Shown here: positions 51,945-60,000 of the stretch, piece by piece
Layout: every line of letters begins with the position of its first letter
Position numbering within the stretch: position 1 is the stretch's first letter
Origin: Beijerinckiaceae bacterium
GTDB lineage: Bacteria; Pseudomonadota; Alphaproteobacteria; Rhizobiales; Beijerinckiaceae
Reading direction: 5' to 3'
Length of the DNA stretch: 64,000 nucleotides
NCBI GenBank assembly: GCA_024304885.1
Contig: JALJOM010000006.1
Coordinates: 1-64,000, forward strand
Translations under genes and position numbers: made by a program
The notes under the pieces: generated by a model
What the model saw: only the letters and a program-made list of their open reading frames with translations
Told to the model about the DNA's origin: nothing
The model's database searches: none

Positions 51945-54308
51945 TTATTCGTCGTGGTGGTGTCGTCGGGAGGTGTCTGTACTGGCACGAAGGGTAGAGT
52001 CCATATTGGCAGCCGCTCCGCGACCTCCGCCTCCGCCCGACGACGGCGATCCACTATCGGACGGACCAGTGAGCAGTCGAGTGTTGTTGCCTGGTAGGCG
52101 GGGGGAAGTTGCTCTGGGGAGCGACGGGGGTTGAAGACCCTTGTTGAGTTCCTGTAGGGCCCCGCCAACACCGATCCAAGCCGCCTCGCGCGAGAAGTGA
52201 TCGATGTCGACGCGGTTTGCGGGGCCGAAGCCGATGAGCCGAGGCAGGTGATGGGGCAGGAGGGCGATCATGCGGAAGCTCATGAGCGCTGCGACCACAT
52301 GGGTCATGACGAAGATCGAGAGGAGCACACAAAGGCCGAGCCAGTTGGACACGAGCCATCCGTTGCCGAGCACGAAACCCGCGGCGATACCGAAGCTCAT
52401 GCGGATAAGCCAGGAGACCGCGGTGAAGATGAAATAGCCGATAAAGAGGCCGATGAGCATCAGGACAGGCCGGAAGAGCACGTTGAAGATCAGTGCATAA
52501 CCCGCCGTCGCGCGGCCGTGGAGGCCGGCGCCTTCGAAGGTCAGGTGAGCGAGCATCCAGAGGGGCACGGCGATCACCGCTTCGCATACGAGGATGAGAT
52601 AGCCGGCAACGCCGGCGATCCACATCACCCAGGGGATCATAGGCAGGATGAAGGCAATCGTTAGGCCAGGGATCAGGAGGGCGCAGAGCAGGAGCATGAG
52701 GGGGACGCCGAAAAACTGCATCAGGAGGTGAATGCCGCCGGCGGCCGCGGCGGCGCCCCAGTTGAGGGTGAGGACGTTCCAGGCGACCGTGCCTGCGGCG
52801 CCGGGGAGGCTCGAGAGGAGACCGGCGATGCCGAGCGCCACAGCAGCTATATTGATCAGCTGGTGGCCCAGCTGGACGAGGGCGCCGAAAGGATCGGTCC
52901 AATTGGTGCCTGTAGGAGCAATCAGCTGGACAATGTAATCGAGAATCGGCTGGGTGAGATTGATTGCCTGGAGGACTTGCTCGAGCGTGGAGGCGCCGTC
53001 GCTTCCGGGAATTTCTCCTGTGAAGAGCTGTGAGTTACCGCCGGGAGGGGCACGGCCGTCTGCCGTCGCGACATGGGTGCGCAGCTTGCTCAAGAAGGCG
53101 GTCTGCGACGTGAAGAGCGGCGCGATATCCGATTTGATCGCGTCACTGAGCCCGTTGAAGCTCGGTGCGTTGACGACGGGCGTGGCCGCAGCGAGTGAGA
53201 GTGTCTGGCCGTTGAGCCGGGCGAGCTCGAGGTAATAGGAGCCTGCCGCGGTCCATCCGAGCGTCTCGAGGCGGACCTGGTTCTCGATGAGGCCGACATT
53301 GCCGGCGCGCGCGTCCTCGGAGTTTTGCAGTGCATTGCGGAGCTGGCTGGTGAGGTCAGTCGCTTTCGCGGTGAGGCGCTCGGTGTAGGTATCGGTGGCG
53401 GCTTGGAATATGCCGAGGAGAGGCGAGAGTGTGTCCGTCTTCTTGGTGGCCCAATATTGATTGGCGATCTGCTCGACCCCGGGCCTGATCTGGGTCGCGA
53501 CGATCTCCTCGAGGATGGCGCGCTGATCGGCGGTCATGTCGACATTGACGCCGGCGATCCGGGTATCGCCCGGGCTCGGTGCTTGGACCGTGACGGAGCC
53601 GCAGGTCGGCGAGACGGTCTCGTTGCCTGTCGAGAGGCCGTAGGACCAGGACACCTTGCCGCCGGTGGGATGCCAAATGCCGGGCGTGCTCGCGGTCTGG
53701 ACCGGTGTCGGCACGGGTACGATTTGCTGGTTCGCGGCGGCATTTACGAGCGCGCGGCAGAACTCGTTCTGGATCAAGCCGTAGACGATGCTTTTGGTCG
53801 ACGGGATCATGGGCTCGGCGAGGACCATGGCGTCGGGACCGATAGCCCGGATGGCCGAGGCATAGAGGGTCTTGGCCATGCCTATGCCCCACATCGAGGC
53901 CTGAACGACGCCGGCTTGGCCGGCCGAGAAGCCTGTGCCCATAGGGAACATCATGATCGCGGCGAATCCGACCCGGACGACGAACAGGGTGGTCATGGCA
54001 TTGGTGAGGAGGCGTCCGCTTTCGGCGACCCGGTGAATATTGATGATGGTGATATAGCTGAGGAAGGCCATGGCGATCGCCGAGACAAAGCCCGTCAGCT
54101 GTCCGATGATCTGGCCGATGACGGTTGCGGCGTTTCCGGTGTTCGTCGGCGGGTTGCCGTCGATCGGGAAGACGCTTCGAATCATCTGGGCCGACCAATC
54201 GTCGCCAGGATTCAAGGCGTCCCAGGTGACGTTGTAGGGTTGAGCGACCGCCGGTATCGCGATCGTGAGGACGAGGAGCGCGGCGAAGAGGCGGAGCGGG
54301 AGCGACAT
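51945..54308 (-). CDS. DotA/TraY-family type IVB secretion membrane protein
   Basis: A 787-residue polytopic inner-membrane protein. A signal peptide (LLVLTIAIPAVAQP) is followed by two hydrophobic segments near the N-terminus (IGQLTGFVSAIAMAFLSYIT; FVVRVGFAAIMMFPM), a periplasmic domain of about 300 residues, and a cluster of at least five membrane segments from about residue 455 (INIAAVALGIAGLLSSL; LCALLIPGLTIAFILPMIPW; VLMLIGLFIGYFIFTAVSWL). This is the DotA/TraY layout of MPF-I/Dot-Icm systems. The tail is glycine- and serine-rich. It is the longest membrane gene of the operon from 59244 to 51082. Confidence 0.85.
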   Translation of the reverse strand: MSLPLRLFAALLVLTIAIPAVAQPYNVTWDALNPGDDWSAQMIRSVFPIDGNPPTNTGNAATVIGQIIGQLTGFVSAIAMAFLSYITIINIHRVAESGRLLTNAMTTLFVVRVGFAAIMMFPMGTGFSAGQAGVVQASMWGIGMAKTLYASAIRAIGPDAMVLAEPMIPSTKSIVYGLIQNEFCRALVNAAANQQIVPVPTPVQTASTPGIWHPTGGKVSWSYGLSTGNETVSPTCGSVTVQAPSPGDTRIAGVNVDMTADQRAILEEIVATQIRPGVEQIANQYWATKKTDTLSPLLGIFQAATDTYTERLTAKATDLTSQLRNALQNSEDARAGNVGLIENQVRLETLGWTAAGSYYLELARLNGQTLSLAAATPVVNAPSFNGLSDAIKSDIAPLFTSQTAFLSKLRTHVATADGRAPPGGNSQLFTGEIPGSDGASTLEQVLQAINLTQPILDYIVQLIAPTGTNWTDPFGALVQLGHQLINIAAVALGIAGLLSSLPGAAGTVAWNVLTLNWGAAAAAGGIHLLMQFFGVPLMLLLCALLIPGLTIAFILPMIPWVMWIAGVAGYLILVCEAVIAVPLWMLAHLTFEGAGLHGRATAGYALIFNVLFRPVLMLIGLFIGYFIFTAVSWLIRMSFGIAAGFVLGNGWLVSNWLGLCVLLSIFVMTHVVAALMSFRMIALLPHHLPRLIGFGPANRVDIDHFSREAAWIGVGGALQELNKGLQPPSLPRATSPRLPGNNTRLLTGPSDSGSPSSGGGGGRGAAANMDSTLRASTDTSRRHHHDE

Positions 54309-54371
54309 GGGATCCTCGCGTGATGTTCGGTCCCGCGAGGTTAGGAGCAGAGGGCGCGAATACGATTGCGT

Positions 54372-56519
54372 TCAGAAGCTTGGCGAGGGACGCGCCGCAG
54401 CGGAGGCGCCGGGACGTTCGCCGAATCCGGCACGCAGTGTGTTGCCGAGCTTGTCGAATAGGTTGCGAGCGCTTTCGGCGAGCTTGTCGAACATCTTGCT
54501 CTTGCCGTCCGCACTGGGGATCACCCAGGACTTCTCGCCGATCTTGCGGTCGAGCGTCTCGAACTTGTCGGCGATGGCCTGAGTGTTGTGATGGGCGCCA
54601 GCGAGGCCCGCGACATGGGCACGCTGGCGTCCGTAGTGCGCGAGAGCGGACTCGGCTTCTCGGAAGCGGGCTTCGAGGCCTTCGGTCTTCTTGATGGTTC
54701 TTTGAAAGTCTTTTCCGAGGCTCTCGTACCGGCCTCCTGCCTGCATTTCTTCCATGACCTTCTCGATGCCACCTTGTGTCTGCTCGGCGGCGTTCTTGAT
54801 CCGCTCGAGAACGCGTCTTGCGTCGCCGCTCTCGAGAGCCTCGAGGGCCTTCAGGGCCTCCTCGCCGGCTCTTTCGGCCTTGGCGAGATCTGTGGGTATT
54901 TTCTTTTCGTTGTCTTTGGCTGTGCGTTGTTCCACGCGTTCTTTCATAAAGGCCGGCATCGCCGGCCCAGTCTCCACGGCGTAATCTTCTCTCGGCTTGT
55001 CCTCCCCCGCTTGTCTGGCTTTCTTTCGCTCGGCCGTGCGTTGGGCGATGAAATCGATGAAGGCGGCAGCGCCAGTCCTTTGGACGAGTTGGCCTCTTCG
55101 GTCTTCTTGTTTTTCCTCGGGGTTCTTCCTGTTCTCTGCCTCTTTCGCCGAAGCCTGCCGATATACACGGCCTGGGCTATCGGAGGGACGGGGTGGCGGG
55201 GCGGCGCTCGCGTCCGACTTCGGTGCTCCGATGGGGGCTTCGATGTCCCTGGCCGAAGGTGGCGCGCCCGTGGTCGTTGTCCTCGGCGGCGCGGCCTCGT
55301 GATTGCGATCGCGAGTCCGTCCTTCGTCGGGGCGAGAGGCTGGGGAACTCTCGGTTCCGGGCTCGCGGCCCGTATTCGGCCGCGGCTCCGGGTCGAAGGC
55401 GGCGAGCTGGCGGTCGGCGTCGACCCGGGAGTCCGATGCCCGCTTCGGGTTGCCGTCGACTTGTCCGGGCTCCTCGCGGTCTTCGGTTGGCACCGCCTCG
55501 GGACCGAACGCCGCAAGCTGGCGTCGGGCGATGACACGAGAATCTCGATCCGTGGTGTTTCGGGCGTTCGGGTTCTCGCCTGTCTCGGGGTGGTCGGCGC
55601 CACGCTCTCCTGTAGCCGCTGTATCTGCCTCAGGGCCTTCGTCGCGCGCCGACGATGGTCGAGGGTCGTCGTTGCGTCGCAGGCCGAGGCTTTCTTCGAC
55701 GAGCTTCAGGGCTTCCGGAGAAGTCGGGCGGTCGTCGGCCTCCTGTGCCGACGGCTCGGGGCGTCGCCGTTCGGCGACGGCGGCATCGAAGGCGAGGCCG
55801 ATCACGACCTCACGAATTTTGTCGCTGTCCTGTTCGGGGGATTTGGCGATCTCGTCGGCGCTCGCGCGGATGCGGTCGACGAGCTTCTGGTCGGAGAGTT
55901 CCGGGGTGAGCTCGAGCAGCCGTTTCAGGCGCTCGTTCTCGAGGCCGGGGACCGAGGTGGCACGTCTGGAAAGCTCGGCTCTGGCGGCAGGATCCCTATC
56001 GACCGGACCGACCACGCGTTCCGTGTCCTGGAGGGCACGAGAGGCCTCGGTCTCGTAACCGTCACGGTCCGGGGATGTGGGAGGAATGCGTTCGGTCGCG
56101 AGCCGTTCGATCCTATCGGCGAGTTGCGGGTTTTCGTCGGCCACGTAGGGACGAAGCTCGTCGAGCCGGGTGATGATGTCACCGAGATGATCGGGCACGT
56201 TTCTCTCGGGTAATGTGCGGCCCGGAGTGATAGGTGCGGGCCTCTCCTGCTCGGGGGCGCCGGCATAGAGATTGGCTTCCTGCCTGATCCCCTCGAATTT
56301 CTCGAATTCGCCGCGTTTCAGATAAGAGAGGCCTTGCTCGACACGATCGGCCCATTGCTGGAACCTTTCGGGTTCATTCGCTTGCCGAGTGTCGGGGCGT
56401 GCAAAGCCGATTTCGGCGGCGAGATCGATATAGTCCTGCTCCGAGCGCTGCCGCGCTCGAGGGGGAGGAGAATACGCCGGAGCGCCGGCGCCCGCGGCTT
56501 CGAGATCGGTGTCGGACAT
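54372..56519 (-). CDS. Large hydrophilic protein with disordered middle and helical ends
   Basis: A 715-residue protein with no signal peptide or membrane segment. The N-terminal third is helical and charged, and the middle (about 250-500) is rich in Pro, Glu, Arg and Asp and looks disordered. It contains an internal repeat: DSRVIARRQLAAFGPE and DSRVDADRQLAAFDPE about 45 residues apart. The C-terminal 200 residues are helical (AEQTQGGIEKVMEEMQAGGR). It lies between dotA and a secreted-protein gene, 63 bp upstream of dotA. Possibly a cytoplasmic scaffold or substrate-handling factor; no family recognised. Confidence 0.65.
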   Translation of the reverse strand: MSDTDLEAAGAGAPAYSPPPRARQRSEQDYIDLAAEIGFARPDTRQANEPERFQQWADRVEQGLSYLKRGEFEKFEGIRQEANLYAGAPEQERPAPITPGRTLPERNVPDHLGDIITRLDELRPYVADENPQLADRIERLATERIPPTSPDRDGYETEASRALQDTERVVGPVDRDPAARAELSRRATSVPGLENERLKRLLELTPELSDQKLVDRIRASADEIAKSPEQDSDKIREVVIGLAFDAAVAERRRPEPSAQEADDRPTSPEALKLVEESLGLRRNDDPRPSSARDEGPEADTAATGERGADHPETGENPNARNTTDRDSRVIARRQLAAFGPEAVPTEDREEPGQVDGNPKRASDSRVDADRQLAAFDPEPRPNTGREPGTESSPASRPDEGRTRDRNHEAAPPRTTTTGAPPSARDIEAPIGAPKSDASAAPPPRPSDSPGRVYRQASAKEAENRKNPEEKQEDRRGQLVQRTGAAAFIDFIAQRTAERKKARQAGEDKPREDYAVETGPAMPAFMKERVEQRTAKDNEKKIPTDLAKAERAGEEALKALEALESGDARRVLERIKNAAEQTQGGIEKVMEEMQAGGRYESLGKDFQRTIKKTEGLEARFREAESALAHYGRQRAHVAGLAGAHHNTQAIADKFETLDRKIGEKSWVIPSADGKSKMFDKLAESARNLFDKLGNTLRAGFGERPGASAAARPSPSF

Positions 56520-56555
56520 GTCGGAGGATCCTCGTCTGGCGTAGCGCGAGACGGC

Positions 56556-57761
56556 TCAGTTGTTGGCGATGGTCGGGGTCGGCATCTGGACGGCCGGCTT
56601 GTAGTTCTGCTCGGTATTCGCCGCGAGCAATGTTGCGTTGACCGTGGCGTTGCGCAGGGCAATTCGGTAGTTTTGCAACAACAGATAGTTGGTGGCTGCG
56701 AGCTCGAGCGCGATCTCGCGCTGGACCGAGGCGGGAGGCATGCCTTGGAGCTTCGCGGCCCAATCGACGTCGCTGTACCGGCGATGGACGTCGAGGGTGA
56801 GGGCTTCGAGCCAAGAGCCCTGGTCGACCACCGGCAGGCCGAGGTTCTCGAGCTGCTGCTTCTGCGTGGACGTCAGCGGGACCGAGGGAGATTGTGTCGC
56901 GAGAGCATCGTCGAGCACGCTGCGGGCGAGCGACATGCGGGCATTGTACCTGCGTCGCATGGCCATGGCCTCGGCACCATTGACGGAGGTGAGCTGGTCG
57001 CCGCGCAGAGCGGCGGGGACGATCGGCTGAATGAGGTTCGTGATATAGTCGTTCGCAGCGTTGACTCCTTCCTGGCCATCGAGCGTTCCGGTGCCGAACA
57101 GGCTGTCGGCGCGCTGGTCGGCGTTCTGGCGTTGCGAGGCTTGGCAGAGGCCGGCATCGGCTTCGGTTTGCGAGCAATAGCGCTGGAAGTGGAGATAGTT
57201 GATGGCTTGGATGGCTTGACCCGTCCCGAGATGGGCGGGTTGGTTCGGGCCGGCTTCGCCGCGTGTGTCGGCGACCGTTTGGATCGCCTTGGCGACCTTC
57301 CAGGATTGACCGGCGCCGACGCTGATGGTCTGCCCAGCGTCGAGTGCGGCGCAAGCGGTCGGGCTCGTGGCGTGCTCGTCCCGAATTTCGGCGTTGCGAA
57401 AGTCTCTCTGGACGCGGGTCATGGCGAGATTGGTCGCATCGCCGAGGTCTCTCTGCGCCGACACCTGGGCTTTCGCGTAGTTTGCAGCCTGGGTGGAGCC
57501 GTCGCGCAGCAATTGCGTGACGTTGCCGTAGGTATTGGGGCCGAGCAATTGGGCGAGCGGGCCATCGAGACCGAGCTGGCCAGTGATCGTGTTCAGTATG
57601 CCGTTGGCCTGGTCTTGCAGACCTCGCAGGGCTTGCTGGATGGCGATCGCAGCCCAATCGACGACGGGCGCTTGGGCGCGAGCGGGCGTGGTGCCGAGGA
57701 CGGCAATCCCGAGGGCCGCTCCGAGAGCGATGGATGTGCGAGCGATTTTGGTGGATTTCAT
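56556..57761 (-). CDS. Exported protein of the type IVB transfer operon
   Basis: About 401 residues from the ATG at 57761. The signal peptide is SIALGAALGIAVLGTTPARA, cut before QAPVVDW. The mature protein is helical and polar with few cysteines, ending AANTEQNYKPAVQMPTPTIA. Candidates are periplasmic or pilus-associated conjugation proteins encoded near traY in IncI-type plasmids, but I cannot assign a specific symbol. It is followed by the 715-residue gene and begins 8 bp after the end of the gene at 57770-58330. Confidence 0.6.
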   Translation of the reverse strand: MKSTKIARTSIALGAALGIAVLGTTPARAQAPVVDWAAIAIQQALRGLQDQANGILNTITGQLGLDGPLAQLLGPNTYGNVTQLLRDGSTQAANYAKAQVSAQRDLGDATNLAMTRVQRDFRNAEIRDEHATSPTACAALDAGQTISVGAGQSWKVAKAIQTVADTRGEAGPNQPAHLGTGQAIQAINYLHFQRYCSQTEADAGLCQASQRQNADQRADSLFGTGTLDGQEGVNAANDYITNLIQPIVPAALRGDQLTSVNGAEAMAMRRRYNARMSLARSVLDDALATQSPSVPLTSTQKQQLENLGLPVVDQGSWLEALTLDVHRRYSDVDWAAKLQGMPPASVQREIALELAATNYLLLQNYRIALRNATVNATLLAANTEQNYKPAVQMPTPTIANN

Positions 57762-57769
57762 AATGAGCC

Positions 57770-58330
57770 TCACCAGATTCCGCCGTTTTCGGGCAAGGTG
57801 TAGCCGGTCGGCGGGAGGCCGTTGCCGGTGAAGTAGAGATGGCCGTTGTTGTTCTGGCCGGTGCCGATCGAGATGATGGGGGGTCCCCCTCCGCCGAATT
57901 GGAGCCGGGGACACCTGACACCGCCGCCGAAGCCCCCGCCGTTGATGTTGCCGCCAATGCTGCCGAAAAATCCGAGGTCGAAGCCGCTGACGGTCAAGCC
58001 GCATTGGACATTGCCGATGAGGCTGTTCCATTTGTCTCTGACGAGATTGCACAATCGGCCTTGGATCGACTGGAACAAGGTATTCGGGTCGAGGAGGTTG
58101 ACGACCACGTCGAGGCCGACGCCCTTGAAAAAATCGTCGAGGCAGGTCAGCTCTCGGAGGAGCTGAGGCGGCTTGATGTCGCGATCGTCGGCGGCGATCC
58201 GCGTCGTGATGGCATTGGCCGCGGCCTGGGTGAGCGTGGTGCAGCCGGTGCTGCCCTGTTGCTGGGCAGCGACCGGCGTGATGCTCGTCGTCAGGGCGAC
58301 GACGGCAGCGAGCGTGTAGGACGGTTTCAC
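57770..58330 (-). CDS. Exported cysteine-containing protein of the transfer operon
   Basis: About 186 residues from the GTG at 58330, which overlaps the upstream stop as GTGA. A signal peptide (YTLAAVVALTTSITPVAA) leads to a mature domain with Cys pairs (GSTGCTTLTQ, RELTCLDDFF, QGRLCNLVRD, NVQCGLTVSG) and a glycine-rich C-terminal half (NINGGGFGGGVRCPRLQFGG). Disulfides made by the Dsb-like protein at 47260 are plausible. No family recognised. Confidence 0.6.
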   Translation of the reverse strand: MKPSYTLAAVVALTTSITPVAAQQQGSTGCTTLTQAAANAITTRIAADDRDIKPPQLLRELTCLDDFFKGVGLDVVVNLLDPNTLFQSIQGRLCNLVRDKWNSLIGNVQCGLTVSGFDLGFFGSIGGNINGGGFGGGVRCPRLQFGGGGPPIISIGTGQNNNGHLYFTGNGLPPTGYTLPENGGIW

Positions 58331-58779
58331 GAGAGAGACTCCAGCTTCGGTTGGCAGGCCTGTAGGAGCGAGGCGACCCGTGCAGTGTCGAAGAGGTTGC
58401 GAGCGAGGATCCTGCGGTTGAGAGCGGTGATGCGGGCGCGGATCGACGCAACTGTGGTTCCAAGCAAGAGCGAGTCGAGGATTGCGCGGCGCTCCGGCTG
58501 GTCCGGCTCGCTCAGCCAATCGACGAGGGTCTCTGCGTGATCCGGCCCGAGGTCGTGCGTGATGGCGGCGACGATTTCAGCCGCCGTGCCTGTGCGGAGC
58601 ACGTTCGAGAGCGCGTCCGCTTCATCGGCACGGGGCTGGTCGAGGGCCGCGGCGAGACCGACGAGGGTTGCCATGATCTCGGGGTTCGTGCTCGCCGGCT
58701 CGAATGGGCCGGTATCCGGGCCGCGAGGCGTCGGCACACGCGCGGACCGGCTCGGGGAAGAGGCGAGGATGGGCTCCAT
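58327..58779 (-). CDS. Hypothetical helical protein of the transfer operon
   Basis: A 150-residue soluble protein without a signal peptide. The helical central part (AATLVGLAAALDQPRA-like sequence through SLLLGTTVASIRARITALNR) has no recognised motif. It is coupled to the next gene by a GTGA overlap and begins 54 bp after the N0/TcpQ-like gene. Its role in transfer is inferred only from position. Confidence 0.55.
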   Translation of the reverse strand: MEPILASSPSRSARVPTPRGPDTGPFEPASTNPEIMATLVGLAAALDQPRADEADALSNVLRTGTAAEIVAAITHDLGPDHAETLVDWLSEPDQPERRAILDSLLLGTTVASIRARITALNRRILARNLFDTARVASLLQACQPKLESLS

Positions 58780-58833
58780 GGATACCTCCGAAGGTTGCGG
58801 AGGATCTTGACCGAGGCTCCCGCGAATGCCGCG

Positions 58834-59244
58834 TCATTTCGAGATGAAGGCGGTCGAACCACGCAAGGTGACCTCGAGGCCGAGCGGCCTCACCGCCTCT
58901 TGCAAGACGAGCTTCCATGCCTTGCCGCCCTGCCAATCGACGAACTCGTCGGCGTCTTCCGGCTTTCCGTATCGAACCTGGATCGAGGGAGGCACGATCT
59001 GTCGGACCGCGAAAGAGAGCGGCACCGTTCGGCCGAAGCCGCGGGCGATCGCTCGCGCGGTCTTTGTTCTGGCGCGCGCGGGCTTGGCGGTTTTTGGGGC
59101 TGCTTTTGTGGCGGGGGTCTCGACTACCGCGGGTAATTCCGCTTTCGGCTGCTCGCCTTCCGGAGTGAGCATGACGAATTCTGCATGGGCGCTCGCGACG
59201 GTTGCGAGCAGGAGCGTGAGTGCAAGCGTGGGTGTCATGTGCAT
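58834..59244 (-). CDS. Exported protein with secretin N0/TcpQ-like C-terminal domain
   Basis: About 136 residues from the ATG at 59244 (gaggaggg site). A signal peptide (TLALTLLLATVASAHA) and a Lys/Ala/Pro-rich linker precede a C-terminal domain (VPLSFAVRQIVPPSIQVRYG, then WKLVLQEAVRPLGLEVTLRG) of the N0/STN or TcpQ type. In type IVB systems DotD has such a fold and sits in the outer-membrane core, so this is a DotD-like candidate although no lipobox cysteine is seen. It is the first gene of the minus-strand operon and divergent from the XRE gene at 59459. Confidence 0.6.
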   Translation of the reverse strand: MHMTPTLALTLLLATVASAHAEFVMLTPEGEQPKAELPAVVETPATKAAPKTAKPARARTKTARAIARGFGRTVPLSFAVRQIVPPSIQVRYGKPEDADEFVDWQGGKAWKLVLQEAVRPLGLEVTLRGSTAFISK

Positions 59245-59458
59245 GGGACCCTCCTCGGACAGAAGGATCACCCGAAGTGCGCGAATACGAAGTGGATCGC
59301 GGCTGGAAGCGAATTGCCGACAGCTGTGGCAAAACCATCGCAGTGGGTGCAATTCGAATTGAGGCAGAACAATGGCATCACAAAAAGCTGCCATATTTTA
59401 GTATGCCAGCATCGAAAATACACAATGGTGTCAGGGTGGTCAGGGGACGGGGGACGGA

Positions 59459-59914
59459 ATGGCTCGAGGGGTGAAGAAGCCTGAAAAAACGCCGGAAGAC
59501 AAGGCGGACTACGACCCCTTCTACGTAGCGCTGGGCGAGAGATTCAAAGCTCTGCGGGACGCGAAAAAATTGTCTCAGAGGCAGTTGGCGGCGCGGGCAG
59601 GCGTGAGCCCCGCGTATATCTGGCTCGTCGAGACAGGAGGTCAGAATATGACGCTCAGCGTTTTCAGACGCTTGTGCGAGGTGTTGGATGTGACGATGGT
59701 CCGCATGCTGACTTTCGGCGACGCGGAATTGGCGCCGTCACGTGAGACATTGGGACATTTGGTGGGCAGTCTCGAGAGGGTGTCGGACAAGCTCGAGGGG
59801 CGCATCGAACAAGAAGCGCAGATTCTCGACGAAATGAGGGGTCTCTCCTCGGAGGTTCGACGCTTTCTGGAGGCGGTTTACAAGGAGCGTGGCGCAGCCT
59901 CTGATGTTCCGTGA
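59459..59914 (+). CDS. XRE-family regulator with coiled-coil tail
   Basis: A 151-residue protein. The helix-turn-helix is at about residues 28-80: ALRDAKKLSQRQLAARAGVS, AYIWLVETGGQNMTLSVFRR, then LCEVLDVTMVRML. The C-terminal part (LVGSLERVSDKLEGRIEQEA) looks like a coiled coil for oligomerisation. It is divergent from the transfer operon and upstream of the gene at 60001, so it is a candidate regulator of conjugation genes. Confidence 0.85.
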   Translation: MARGVKKPEKTPEDKADYDPFYVALGERFKALRDAKKLSQRQLAARAGVSPAYIWLVETGGQNMTLSVFRRLCEVLDVTMVRMLTFGDAELAPSRETLGHLVGSLERVSDKLEGRIEQEAQILDEMRGLSSEVRRFLEAVYKERGAASDVP

Positions 59915-59926
59915 CAAACGCGTGAC

Positions 59927-59956
59927 TTGTTATAGTAGGCTTGACACGACTATAAT
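59927..59956 (+). promoter_or_regulatory. Promoter with overlapping inverted-repeat operator
   Basis: A TTGTTA (59927-59932) and TATAAT (59951-59956) pair with an 18-bp spacer is overlaid by the inverted repeat ttatagt/actataa (59930-59936 and 59949-59955). A repressor bound there would block the -10. It lies 13 bp after the XRE gene stop and drives toward the gene at 60001. Confidence 0.6.
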
Positions 59957-59970
59957 AATCCATCACGGTG

Positions 59971-59995
59971 CGGCTCCGGTGATGTACCGGAGCCG
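59971..59995 (+). promoter_or_regulatory. 5' UTR hairpin next to a start codon
   Basis: A perfect 10-bp stem, cggctccggt and accggagccg, with a 5-base loop (gatgt) ends 5 bases before the ATG at 60001. It occupies the place of a ribosome-binding site and has no T-run, so it is more likely a translational control element than a terminator. Confidence 0.6.
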
Positions 59996-60000
59996 ATCCT

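Noticed and set aside
53325-54323. Plus-strand frame over dotA
   Set aside because: Antisense shadow; the minus-strand product has signal peptide and membrane segments consistent with DotA.
54588-56213. Plus-strand frame of 541 codons opposite the 715-residue gene
   Set aside because: The minus-strand gene is spaced within an operon and has charged, repeat-bearing sequence; the plus frame is a GC-driven shadow.
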